Shown here: piece after piece, positions 49,395 through 57,059 of the stretch
Numbering within the stretch: position 1 is the first letter of the stretch
Layout: the number at the start of each line of letters is the position of its first letter
Assembly (NCBI RefSeq): GCF_016907955.1
Contig: NZ_JAFBCX010000010.1
Coordinates: forward strand, 230,029-294,028
Length of the DNA: 64,000 nucleotides
Direction of reading: 5' to 3'
DNA from: Lentzea nigeriaca
GTDB lineage: Bacteria; Actinomycetota; Actinomycetes; Mycobacteriales; Pseudonocardiaceae
The notes under the pieces: generated by a model
Told to the model about the DNA's origin: nothing
The model's database searches: none
What the model saw: the letters and a program-made list of their open reading frames with translations, nothing else
Made by a program: the position numbers and the translations under genes

Positions 49395-49463
49395 GATCCA
49401 CAGCATCACCCGGCGACCGAAGCCGAGGGAGACCCGTTCAGGGTCCCCCTAAACTCCGCGATC

Positions 49464-50189
49464 ATGGCCGACAACGCACTGGGCCGCTTCCTGCGCGCCC
49501 GCCGCGAAGCCACCCCACCACCACACCCCGCGGGCCGCCGCCGCACCCCCGGACTGCGCCGCGGCGAACTCGCCGACCGCGCCGGCATCAGCGTCGAGTA
49601 CCTCACCCGCCTCGAACGCGGCACCGACCGTTCCCCCTCCGGCCAGGTCCTCGGCTCCCTTGCCGACGCGCTCACCCTCTCCGCCGACGAACGCGTCCAC
49701 CTGTACCGCCTGATCAAGGCGGATCACACGTGCGCGCCACCCGCTCCGCCGCCACCTCGGCCGACCGTCCTCGCGACGCTCGCGGCCCTCGATCCCACCC
49801 CGGCCTGCCTGCTCTCCCCCTCGCTCGACGTGGTCGCGAGCAACGACGCCTTCACCGCCATCGCCGGCCTGGGTGACGAACGAAACCTCGTCCGGTTCGC
49901 GTTCAGCCCGGCCGCCCGAGCCCACTACCCGGACTGGAACTCGATCGCCGACCACCGCGCCGCCGCCCTGCGGGCCGCCGCGGACCTCGGTGACCACACC
50001 GCCGCCGCGCTCGCCTTCGAGCTCTCGATCACGGCCGGCGCCGCGTTCACCGACCGGTACGACGCGGCCGCTTCCCTGCCGCCAGCGACCGGAGTCGAGT
50101 GCTGGGGCGGTCGTGTCCTGGCTTTTGAGACTCTCCCCGTGTCTGGTGAAGCCGAGTACCGATTGGTGATTTATTTCAGTCAACACTGA
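49464..50189 (+). CDS. XRE-family regulator with MmyB-like domain (second)
   Basis: The 241-residue protein has the helix-turn-helix RTPGLRRGELADRAGISVEY then LTRLERGTDRSP. The MmyB-like domain follows (LDPTPACLLSPSLDVVASND, then VRFAFSPAARAHYPDWNSIA and EAEYRLVIYFSQH). The family commonly regulates a divergent oxidoreductase gene, as here. The stop codon TGA is inside the palindromic element B (50175-50190), so the last residues are encoded by that repeat. Confidence 0.92.
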   Translation: MADNALGRFLRARREATPPPHPAGRRRTPGLRRGELADRAGISVEYLTRLERGTDRSPSGQVLGSLADALTLSADERVHLYRLIKADHTCAPPAPPPPRPTVLATLAALDPTPACLLSPSLDVVASNDAFTAIAGLGDERNLVRFAFSPAARAHYPDWNSIADHRAAALRAAADLGDHTAAALAFELSITAGAAFTDRYDAAASLPPATGVECWGGRVLAFETLPVSGEAEYRLVIYFSQH

Positions 50190-50195
50190 AGCCAT
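50175..50195. repeat. repeated palindromic element B (TTCAGTCAACACTGAA)
   Basis: TTCAGT-CAAC-ACTGAA is a perfect 6-bp inverted repeat followed by GCCAT. It is identical over 16 bases to element C at 50602 and overlaps the end of the XRE gene. The -10-like position is degenerate (TCGTGA). Confidence 0.65.
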
Positions 50196-50238
50196 CGTGA
50201 GTAACGAGCTGAATGCGGATGGAAGAATCTTCGTCGTC

Positions 50239-50477
50239 CTCGCCCGGAGAAACCGCTCAACCCGTTCGCCGGGCCTGTCGAACAGTTCGCCTTCGACCTG
50301 CACGAGCTCCACGTGAAGGCCGGCTCCCCCGGCTACCGTGAACTGGGCAAACTCAGTCACTACTCCCCCAGCACCTTCGCGGACACCGCCCGCGTTCGTT
50401 CGACTACGACGCCGCACCTGTCCACTCGTCATTGGGACCGCGACTTCCCCTGCGTCGAGCCGAGGCCGCTTTGCTGA
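50239..50477 (+). pseudogene. N-terminal relic of an XRE-family helix-turn-helix protein
   Basis: In one frame the sequence reads RPEKPLNPFAGPVEQFAFDL, then HELHVKAGSPGYRELGKLSH and YSPSTFADTARV. This is the usual start of actinobacterial HTH proteins that continue with GRRLPSLAVTLAFVRAC. Here it departs from that pattern and stops at 50477. No start codon is found in a suitable place. It lies exactly between elements B and C, so a deletion or insertion event may have removed the rest. Confidence 0.65.
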
Positions 50478-50601
50478 ACAACACCCCGCCTCCTCCCTGT
50501 CGACCCACTTTGTAGTGCGAAAACGTTGTGCGGTGTCGATGTCTGGGCGTCGTACGACAACGTCTGCCCAGCTGCGGTGGGCGACCAGGAGAAGGTGACT
50601 C

Positions 50602-50627
50602 TTCAGTCAACACTGAAGCAATAAAAT
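50602..50627 (+). promoter_or_regulatory. repeated palindromic element C (TTCAGTCAACACTGAA) with TAAAAT box
   Basis: The perfect inverted repeat (50602-50617) is followed by GCAA and TAAAAT (50622-50627), a good -10 hexamer. It lies 20 bases before the GTG at 50648, so it probably drives that gene. Confidence 0.6.
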
Positions 50628-50647
50628 GCACCTAACTGGTTGCAGAT

Positions 50648-51103
50648 GTGATCAGATTCCTTGTCATGGAGCTCGTGCCGCATGAAGTCGGGGTCGCTCA
50701 CAGCGCACTGCCGCACGACGAAACGTCCACCCGAGCCCTGCTCGCCGAAGCCGCGGCGCAGGGCCTGCACACAGTTGTCGTCACAGCCGAGGAGGGTGAC
50801 GAACGCGCCATAGCCGTCCTGCGCGAACTACGCGCGGAATGGCACACCGAAGGCGGTCAGATCACCGCCCAGCTCGACACCGACGCCCAGGGCCAGCTCG
50901 CGCACCTGTGGAGCCTGTCGGAAGAGGGCAGAGCCGCCTGGCTCGCCACGTTCCCCCGCCACGACGACCCGAACTGGTGGATGCACCGCCTGCTGGTGCT
51001 CAACCACCACCCAGAATGGGCACCACTGAAGGACTGGCTCGTCGACGAGCACGTCCGGCTCTTCGGCCGCCCACCCGGCCGCGCCCGCCGCTCGCCCGTC
51101 TAG
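50648..51103 (+). CDS. hypothetical protein downstream of palindromic element C
   Basis: The 151-residue product begins MIRFLVMELVPHEVGVAHSA from a GTG; an ATG at 50666 would shorten it by six residues. The first half looks alpha/beta (TRALLAEAAAQGLHTVVVTA), and the second is helical and Trp/His-rich (DPNWWMHRLLVLNHHPEWAP). No family was recognised. Its promoter region carries the TTCAGTCAACACTGAA element. A clear terminator follows (51148-51177). Confidence 0.7.
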   Translation: MIRFLVMELVPHEVGVAHSALPHDETSTRALLAEAAAQGLHTVVVTAEEGDERAIAVLRELRAEWHTEGGQITAQLDTDAQGQLAHLWSLSEEGRAAWLATFPRHDDPNWWMHRLLVLNHHPEWAPLKDWLVDEHVRLFGRPPGRARRSPV

Positions 51104-51147
51104 GGCAGGCTCAGGGGTTTCCCCCGCCGCAGCCGCCGGAACAAGGA

Positions 51148-51177
51148 CATGGGGTCGCCGTCCTGGGCGACCCCATG
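51148..51177. terminator. 12-bp hairpin terminator between convergent genes
   Basis: CATGGGGTCGCC (51148-51159) pairs perfectly with GGCGACCCCATG (51166-51177) over a 6-base loop. It lies between the plus-strand gene ending at 51103 and the minus-strand gene ending at 51226. Confidence 0.85.
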
Positions 51178-51225
51178 AGCGCGCACGACCGCGTACGTCA
51201 GCACGCACCCACCGCGATCATGTCC

Positions 51226-52335
51226 CTACCGCGGCAGGCGACTGAAGTCCGGCTGGCGCAGCCGCTGGATCCACGGGACAGGAGCCTCCCGTGGCGTGTC
51301 GCTGTCCGGCTGGATCGCCGCGATCGTCAGCACCGGCAGCCTGGGCACGCCGACCGCGATCACGTCCTCGTGCACGCCTGCGATCCACATGGTGCCCGTG
51401 TCGGCGATGTTCGCGATGACATGCAGGTTCGGGTCGACGAACTGGACGAGCGCGAGCCGGCCGCCCTCCATCGTCGCGAGGCCGGCCACGAGTGCGCCCG
51501 GCTGCCACGGGAACAGGGTGATCGGCACCGGGATCCAGCGCCGCGCGGCGTGCATCGCCTTGACCGCGTCGCGGTACCAGCGGCTCAGCTCGATCAGCGA
51601 CGGCAGCATGAGCAGGGAGAGGACCACGACCACCCCACCGACGACGAGCCCGGCGGGGGCGATCGGCCACAGGCTCATCAGCACGATCACCGCGCCGATC
51701 CCCGCCGGAATCGTGGTGCCCAACGTCGCGCGCGTACCCGCCACCAGGCCGGAGAAGGCCTTGCGCACCGCCGGATCGTCCAGCGGACGCCCGATCTCGT
51801 GCGGTTCCTCCGGTTCCCGGTCCACGAACTCCGCGGGCCGCGCCACGGTGACGTTCTCCATCTCGGCGAGGCCCGCGATCCGTATGACCGCCTTGCCCTT
51901 CTCGTCAGGACCGCAGACGAAGACCTCGCCGCGGTGGCGCAGGACGTCACGCAGCTCGCTGCTCGGAAAACTCTCGAGGACGACACTGTCGAGCATGCGA
52001 ACGTACGTGGGGTACTTGTCGTCGGGGTGGTCCACCACGGTCACCGGGCATCGCCGCCACGGCTCGTCCAGCAGTCCCCTGCGCACCGGCAGCGTCTGGA
52101 TCCGGTGCATCACCGGCCCGATCGCGCCCACCAGCAAGAACAGCGACAACACCACGATCGCCGCGATGTTGCCGATCTCCATGGGCAGGAACAGGCAGCC
52201 GACGAGCCCGGCGAGCGCCGCCAGCGCGACGATCGACAGGGTGCGCCGCACGAGCCCCAGCTCCTGCAGGATGAGGCCGGTGGACCAGTCGTTGATCGCG
52301 GGCACGTCCGTCCGCGGTTCCAGGTACTGCAGCAC
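51226..52335 (-). CDS. membrane protein with two pairs of membrane helices
   Basis: The 369-residue product has one helix pair near residues 33-75 (TLSIVALAALAGLVGCLFLP, then AAIVVLSLFLLVGAIGP) and a second pair near 205-250 (GIGAVIVLMSLWPIAPAGLV, then VVVVLSLLMLPSLIEL). Soluble parts lie between and after them. The family is not recognised; a sensing or adaptor role is possible. The GTG at 52335 is preceded by only a weak site. It is the last gene of the minus-strand group reaching up to 54031. Confidence 0.77.
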   Translation of the reverse strand: MLQYLEPRTDVPAINDWSTGLILQELGLVRRTLSIVALAALAGLVGCLFLPMEIGNIAAIVVLSLFLLVGAIGPVMHRIQTLPVRRGLLDEPWRRCPVTVVDHPDDKYPTYVRMLDSVVLESFPSSELRDVLRHRGEVFVCGPDEKGKAVIRIAGLAEMENVTVARPAEFVDREPEEPHEIGRPLDDPAVRKAFSGLVAGTRATLGTTIPAGIGAVIVLMSLWPIAPAGLVVGGVVVVLSLLMLPSLIELSRWYRDAVKAMHAARRWIPVPITLFPWQPGALVAGLATMEGGRLALVQFVDPNLHVIANIADTGTMWIAGVHEDVIAVGVPRLPVLTIAAIQPDSDTPREAPVPWIQRLRQPDFSRLPR

Positions 52336-52346
52336 CAGCCCCCCAG

Positions 52347-53180
52347 CTATGCCTTGGCGGCCACCTCACGAATCAGGTTGGCGAGTTCGTCCGGCCGTTC
52401 GAGGGGAAGCATATGTCCGGCATCGGCCAGAATGACCGATGTTCCGCCGAACTTCGCGGCGTCCGTCTCCGGCACGAGCCGGTCCTCGTCCCCCACGACG
52501 GCGACGACCGCCTTCTCCTTGGCCACGGTCAGCCCAGCCTCGCGGTCGTACCGGTCGACCGCGGGCCGGAACAGCGCGACGGTCTCCGGCCACTGCCCCC
52601 ACACCATGTCCGCGGTCAGCTCGACGTCGGAATCCGCGGGCTGGTCCCCGAAGAGCCACCACCGCAGCCCCGCGGTCTTGGTCGGCTCGATCTTCTCCCG
52701 CACGGCCCGCACGATCGGCCCGAACGCCCGCTCCAGCTCCCTGACGAGCTTCCCGACCGCTTTCGGCCACGCGAGCGACGTCTCACTGCGCCCGCTCGCC
52801 GCCGTGGACACGAACACGTTGCCCAGCACCCGCTGCCGGAAGAGCCGCGGGCGGCGCTCGGCCATCGCCAGCGCCGCCATGCCGCCCATCGAATGCCCGG
52901 CGACCACGACCTGGCCCTGCGGCACCGCGCGCTCGATCAGCTCGCCCAGGTCGTCGCCGAGCTGCTCGATCGTCGCGGTCTCCTTGGTGGCGGCCGCCGA
53001 CCTGCCGTGCCCGCGGTGGTCGTAGGCGATGACCTGGAAGTCCTGGCTCAGCGCTGCCACCACCTTGTGCCAGCTGCGGTGGTCGAGCGCGTAGCCGTGT
53101 GCCAGCACGACCGTCACCGGTGCCTCGGGGTCTCCCGCGCGCACCACGTTGAGCTCGGTCCCGTCCTCCAGCCGCACCAT
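52347..53180 (-). CDS. alpha/beta hydrolase
   Basis: The 277-residue enzyme has HGYALDHRSW with the oxyanion hole, the nucleophile Ser97 in GHSMGG, Asp in VVGDEDRLVP and His in DAGHMLPLE. It matches the epoxide-hydrolase/esterase-like branch. The ATG at 53180 follows AAAGGAA, which lies in the 3' arm of a long hairpin (53186-53236). A longer upstream frame is rejected because it is antisense-like reading of the SDR gene. The substrate is unknown. Confidence 0.9.
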   Translation of the reverse strand: MVRLEDGTELNVVRAGDPEAPVTVVLAHGYALDHRSWHKVVAALSQDFQVIAYDHRGHGRSAAATKETATIEQLGDDLGELIERAVPQGQVVVAGHSMGGMAALAMAERRPRLFRQRVLGNVFVSTAASGRSETSLAWPKAVGKLVRELERAFGPIVRAVREKIEPTKTAGLRWWLFGDQPADSDVELTADMVWGQWPETVALFRPAVDRYDREAGLTVAKEKAVVAVVGDEDRLVPETDAAKFGGTSVILADAGHMLPLERPDELANLIREVAAKA

Positions 53181-53185
53181 CGGAT

Positions 53186-53236
53186 TCCTTTCGCCGTGTC
53201 GTCTGTTCGTCCTAACGAGACAACACGGCGAAAGGA
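53186..53236 (-). promoter_or_regulatory. 14-bp inverted repeat that can cover the hydrolase ribosome binding site
   Basis: TCCTTTCGCCGTGT and ACACGGCGAAAGGA are perfect 14-bp arms around a 23-base spacer that can itself pair partly. On the minus strand the 3' arm contains the GAAAGGA ribosome binding site of the hydrolase gene, and the hairpin lies just after the SDR stop. It may terminate transcription, block translation, or both. Confidence 0.65.
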
Positions 53237-53242
53237 CACGGT

Positions 53243-54031
53243 CTAGGCCCGTCCGAGAACGACATCGGGCGGGAGCTGGCCGCCACCCACGCCCGGCACG
53301 CCGCGGAACTTGTAGGCGGAGGCCTGCCCGCCCGGCTGGATGATCCAGGCCTCCCCCGGCGCTCCTTCCGCGAGCACCGACTGCACGGCCTCCGCGATGT
53401 CGTCCGGCGTCAGCAGCGGGAACTCGACGGCGTCGAACTCCTCTTTCGCGGCACCGAGCAGCAACGTGTCCACGAAGCCGGGGCACAACGCGGTGACCAC
53501 GATTCCCTCGTCGGCCAACGCCTTGCCCGCCGCCCGCGCGTAGCCGACGACCGCGTGCTTCGTCAGCGTGTACAACGGATCCGCCGGCATCGCGGCGAGT
53601 CCGGCCAGCGACGCGGTGATCACGATCTTGCCGCCGCCCTGGCGCCGCAACGCGGGCACCGCGGCGCAGAGCCCGTACACGACGTGGTCGACGTTGACAC
53701 CGACCAGCTTGCGGTAACGCTCGACGTCCAGCGCGTCGTCCACACCGGCCTGCCCGCCGCCGACACCGGCGTTGAGGTGCACGACGTCGAGCCGTCCGAG
53801 CTCCTTCTCGACCTGCTCGACGACCGAGGGCATCACCGCGGGATCGGTGACGTCGCCGGCGATCGCGAGCCCGCCGACCGAGGACGCGACGCGCTGCGCC
53901 CCGGCCGCGTCCAGGTCCACCACCGCCACCTGGGCGCCGAGCTTCGCGAGGCGTCGCACGACGGCGGCGCCGATCCCGCCCGCACCGCCGGTGACCAACG
54001 CGACCTGACCGGTCAAGTCCACAGTGGACAA
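53243..54031 (-). CDS. short-chain dehydrogenase/reductase (second)
   Basis: The 262-residue SDR has TGGAGGIG (14-21), LNAG (87-90 region) and the catalytic Ser141, Tyr154 and Lys158 (YTLTK). The start is a TTG at 54031 after GAGGAG; a GTG three codons later is also possible. The substrate is unknown. It lies between the M20 peptidase (11 bases upstream) and the alpha/beta hydrolase. The short palindrome GTCCAC-A-GTGGAC overlaps its first codons. Confidence 0.9.
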   Translation of the reverse strand: MSTVDLTGQVALVTGGAGGIGAAVVRRLAKLGAQVAVVDLDAAGAQRVASSVGGLAIAGDVTDPAVMPSVVEQVEKELGRLDVVHLNAGVGGGQAGVDDALDVERYRKLVGVNVDHVVYGLCAAVPALRRQGGGKIVITASLAGLAAMPADPLYTLTKHAVVGYARAAGKALADEGIVVTALCPGFVDTLLLGAAKEEFDAVEFPLLTPDDIAEAVQSVLAEGAPGEAWIIQPGGQASAYKFRGVPGVGGGQLPPDVVLGRA

Positions 54032-54041
54032 AACACTCTCC

Positions 54042-55367
54042 TCAGCTGTTGCGCAGGAATCGGTCGAGAACGCGGACGCCGAACTTGAGCGCGTCCACCG
54101 GCACGCGCTCGTCCACGCCGTGGAAGAGCCCGGAGAAGTCGAGGTCCGGCGGGAGCCTCAGCGGGGCGAAGCCGAAGTTGCGGATTCCGAGCTGCTGGAA
54201 CGACTTCGCGTCGGTGCCACCGGAGAGCATGTACGGCAGCACGCGGGCGCCGGGATCCTCGGCGATGATCGACGCCGTCATCGCGTCGACCAGGGCGCCG
54301 TCGAACGTCGTCTCCACCGGCGGCAGGCCGACCCACTCGCGTTCGACGTCCGGGCCGAGCAGCTCGGCGAGCTCGCGGTCGAACGCCTCCTCGCGGCCGG
54401 GCAGAATCCGGCAGTCGACGGTCGCCTCCGCCGTCGACGGGATCACGTTCGCCTTGTAGCCCGCGGACAGCATGGTCGGGTTCGCGGTGTCACGGATCGT
54501 CGCGCCGATCATCCGCGACAGGGCACCGAGCTTGCCGATCGAACCCTCGATGTCGTCGTCGGGGAAGTCCAGCCCGGTGATCTCGCTGACGCCGTCGAGG
54601 AACTCCCGCACCGACGGGCGGATGATCACGGGCCACTGGTGCTGGTCCAGCTTCGTGACGGCGGCGGCGAGCTTCGCGACCGCGTTGTCGCGGTGGATCA
54701 TGCTGCCGTGGCCCGCGGTGCCCTTGACGCGCAGCTTGAGCCAGCGGATGCCCTTCTCGGCGGTCTCCACGAGGTAGGCCCGCACGTCGTCCTTCAGCGT
54801 GATCGAGAACCCGCCGACCTCGCTGATCGCCTCGGTGACGCCCTCGAACAGCTCCGGCCGGTTCTCCACCAGCCACTTCGCGCCGAAGAGACCACCGGCC
54901 TCCTCGTCGGCCAGGAAGGCGAACACGATGTCGCGCGGCGGCACCACGTTCTCCCGCTTGAAGTGGCGGGCCAGGGCCAGCGTCATGCCGACCATGTCCT
55001 TCATGTCGACCGCGCCGCGTCCCCACACGTACCCGTCCTGCACGGCACCGGAGAACGGGTGCACCGACCACTCGGAGGCATCGGCGGGCACGACGTCGAG
55101 GTGACCGTGCACCAGCAGCGCGCCGCGACCGGGATCCGCACCCTGCAGGCGCGCGATGACGTTGCCGCGGCCTTTCGCGCCCGACTCGACGTAGGTGGTC
55201 TCGTACCCGACCTCGGACAGCTTCTCCGCCACCCACTCGGCGGCCTTGCGCTCGCCCACCAGCGTCGCGGGATCACCCGTGTTGGTGGTGTCGATCCTGA
55301 TCAACTCGCTGACCAGGGTCACCGCCTCGTCCTCAGCCAGTGCCAGTGCGTTCCCCAATGTGCTCAC
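54042..55367 (-). CDS. M20/M25/M40-family metallopeptidase
   Basis: The 441-residue enzyme has the M20 zinc-site motifs: HGHLDVVPADASEW near residues 88-101, GRGAVDMKDMVG with the bridging Asp, and FLADEEAGG with the catalytic Glu. The late His lies in GLFHGVDERVP. A dimerisation domain is inserted (about 185-300). It should remove N-terminal or terminal residues from small peptides or N-acyl amino acids. The start is at 55367. It is followed closely by the SDR and then the hydrolase. Confidence 0.94.
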   Translation of the reverse strand: MSTLGNALALAEDEAVTLVSELIRIDTTNTGDPATLVGERKAAEWVAEKLSEVGYETTYVESGAKGRGNVIARLQGADPGRGALLVHGHLDVVPADASEWSVHPFSGAVQDGYVWGRGAVDMKDMVGMTLALARHFKRENVVPPRDIVFAFLADEEAGGLFGAKWLVENRPELFEGVTEAISEVGGFSITLKDDVRAYLVETAEKGIRWLKLRVKGTAGHGSMIHRDNAVAKLAAAVTKLDQHQWPVIIRPSVREFLDGVSEITGLDFPDDDIEGSIGKLGALSRMIGATIRDTANPTMLSAGYKANVIPSTAEATVDCRILPGREEAFDRELAELLGPDVEREWVGLPPVETTFDGALVDAMTASIIAEDPGARVLPYMLSGGTDAKSFQQLGIRNFGFAPLRLPPDLDFSGLFHGVDERVPVDALKFGVRVLDRFLRNS

Positions 55368-55405
55368 CCCGTCTTCCTACCACCTGCTCCTTCTTGGCCA
55401 ACCAG

Positions 55406-56296
55406 TCAGAAGACGGACCACCCCGTGGACGTCGTGAATTGGTCCAGCGCGTCGACACCGGCGACCGAGTTGCCGCGGGCGTCCAGGGCGGGACTCCAGA
55501 CGCAGATCGCGCACTTCCCGGGGACGACGGCGATGATCCCGCCTCCGACACCGCTCTTGCCGGGCAGGCCGACCCGGTAGGCGAACTGGCCGGCGGCGTC
55601 GTAGGTGCCGCAGGTGAGCATCACGGCGTTGACCCGCTTCGCGCCGCTCACACCCAGCAGGCGGGTTCCGTCGTTGCGGACGCCGTGCCGTGCGAGGAAG
55701 AGCGTCGACAACGCGAGATCAGCGCAGCTCATCGCGATCGAGCACTGCCGGACGTACTCGTGCAGCACGACGTCGACGGGGTTGCGGATGTTGCCGTAGG
55801 AGGCCATGAAGTGCGCGAGCGCGCGGTTGCGGTCGGAGTGGTCGAGCTCGGACTTCGCGACCTCGGGATCCACGTCCAGCGAGGCGTTGCCGCTCTCCTG
55901 CCGGAGGAAGTCGAGCAGCCGATCGGCGGCGCCGAAGCCGAGGTGATCGGTCACGACGAGCGCACCGGCGTTGATGAACGGGTTGCGCGGGATGCCCTGC
56001 TCGGTCTCCAGCTGGACCAGCGAGTTGAACGGCGATCCGGACGGCTCGCGGCCGACGCGGGACCAGACGTCGTCGTTGCGCGACAGGGCCAGAGCGAGCA
56101 TGAACGCCTTGGAGATGCTCTGGACGGAGAACGGGGTGCGGTAGTCCCCCGCGCCGAAGACCTCGCCGTCGAGTGTGGCGACGGCGAGGCCGAAGGCGTG
56201 CGGGTCGATCCTGGCGAGAGCCGGGATGTAGTCGGCTACTGCGCCACCCGGCGTGACCTCGGCGGCAATGCGGTCCACCAGTTGCTGGAGCTCCAT
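55406..56296 (-). CDS. glsA: glutaminase
   Basis: The 296-residue enzyme belongs to the beta-lactamase-like glutaminase family (GlsA). The catalytic Ser60-x-x-Lys63 is in SVQSISKAF. The rest fits too: FNSLVQLETEQGIPRNPFIN, AGALVVTDHL, and GLPGKSGVGGGIIAVVPGK. It converts glutamine to glutamate and ammonia. The window also contains the amino-acid-sensing PknG operon, but at 36 kb distance no direct link is implied. The ATG at 56296 has a GGAG site. Confidence 0.96.
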   Translation of the reverse strand: MELQQLVDRIAAEVTPGGAVADYIPALARIDPHAFGLAVATLDGEVFGAGDYRTPFSVQSISKAFMLALALSRNDDVWSRVGREPSGSPFNSLVQLETEQGIPRNPFINAGALVVTDHLGFGAADRLLDFLRQESGNASLDVDPEVAKSELDHSDRNRALAHFMASYGNIRNPVDVVLHEYVRQCSIAMSCADLALSTLFLARHGVRNDGTRLLGVSGAKRVNAVMLTCGTYDAAGQFAYRVGLPGKSGVGGGIIAVVPGKCAICVWSPALDARGNSVAGVDALDQFTTSTGWSVF

Positions 56297-56321
56297 GCCG
56301 CCAATCCCATCACGGGATCAA

Positions 56322-56915
56322 TCAAGCCACCGGGAAGGTGTGGAACGCGGTGTTCTGACCGGCCTTGACGGTGCACGGCACGGTGATCGTGCCGAGCCAC
56401 GTCGGGGAGCCATCCGCCTGGCGCGGAGTCAGCTTGAGCGTCGCGTTGCCGAGCGAGATCGTGGCCGTGCCGACGTTGGCGAGCGTCATCGCCGGGAACG
56501 TGCCGGTCGCCGTCACCTGGAACGTGCCGCTGGACGGAACCGGCGTGCTCGGGACGGTCGACACCGACGTCAGCGTCTGGGTGGCGCTGCCGTTGGTCAC
56601 GGGCACGTTGCTGGTCATCGTGCCGTCGACCGACTTCGCGCCGAGCCAGTTCAGCGTGGTGGTGGCGTCCTCCGACACCGTGCTCTTGACCGTGGTGTTG
56701 GACGCGGCGGTGGGCACGCCCACGGTCGCCGAGTCCGGCAGGTCCGCGGAGCTGACCGTGGTCGGCATGTCCTGCGCACCGATGATCGAGAAGTTGCAGG
56801 AGTAGGTGATGCTCAGTTCGGCGGTCGCCGCCGAACTGGTGCCGGCCGTCGCCACGCTCAGCGCTCCGACAGCCAGAACGCAGGCAGCGGCGCGTGCGAA
56901 AAGTCCGGTCTTCAT
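56322..56915 (-). CDS. secreted protein, DUF6801-like
   Basis: The 197-residue precursor has a signal peptide (MKTGLFARAAACVLAVGALS) and a Thr/Ser/Val-rich, beta-strand mature part with one Cys near the start and one near the end (YSCNFSIIGAQDMPTTVSSA, then TVPCTVKAGQNTAFHTFPVA). These ends resemble the DUF6801 family of exported actinobacterial proteins. It is upstream-adjacent to a PucR-type regulator gene on the same strand. The mature protein may be on the cell surface; its function is unknown. Confidence 0.8.
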   Translation of the reverse strand: MKTGLFARAAACVLAVGALSVATAGTSSAATAELSITYSCNFSIIGAQDMPTTVSSADLPDSATVGVPTAASNTTVKSTVSEDATTTLNWLGAKSVDGTMTSNVPVTNGSATQTLTSVSTVPSTPVPSSGTFQVTATGTFPAMTLANVGTATISLGNATLKLTPRQADGSPTWLGTITVPCTVKAGQNTAFHTFPVA

Positions 56916-57059
56916 CTGCAGGGACCTCCATCAGTACGACATTGAACTGCAAGAAGGCAGTGTTGCTTTACTCGCCAGTAAAGTAGTCACGAGCCATTCC
57001 GCAATGCAAGAGGAAACCTGCTTTTGTCACCCGCGTACGAATTGACTCAGAGCGATTTA

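Noticed and set aside
54018..54030. Palindrome GTCCAC-A-GTGGAC at the start of the second SDR gene as an operator
   Set aside because: CTGTGGAC or CAGTGGAC strings are frequent inside coding regions here (Val-Asp codons), so the symmetry is probably due to codon usage.
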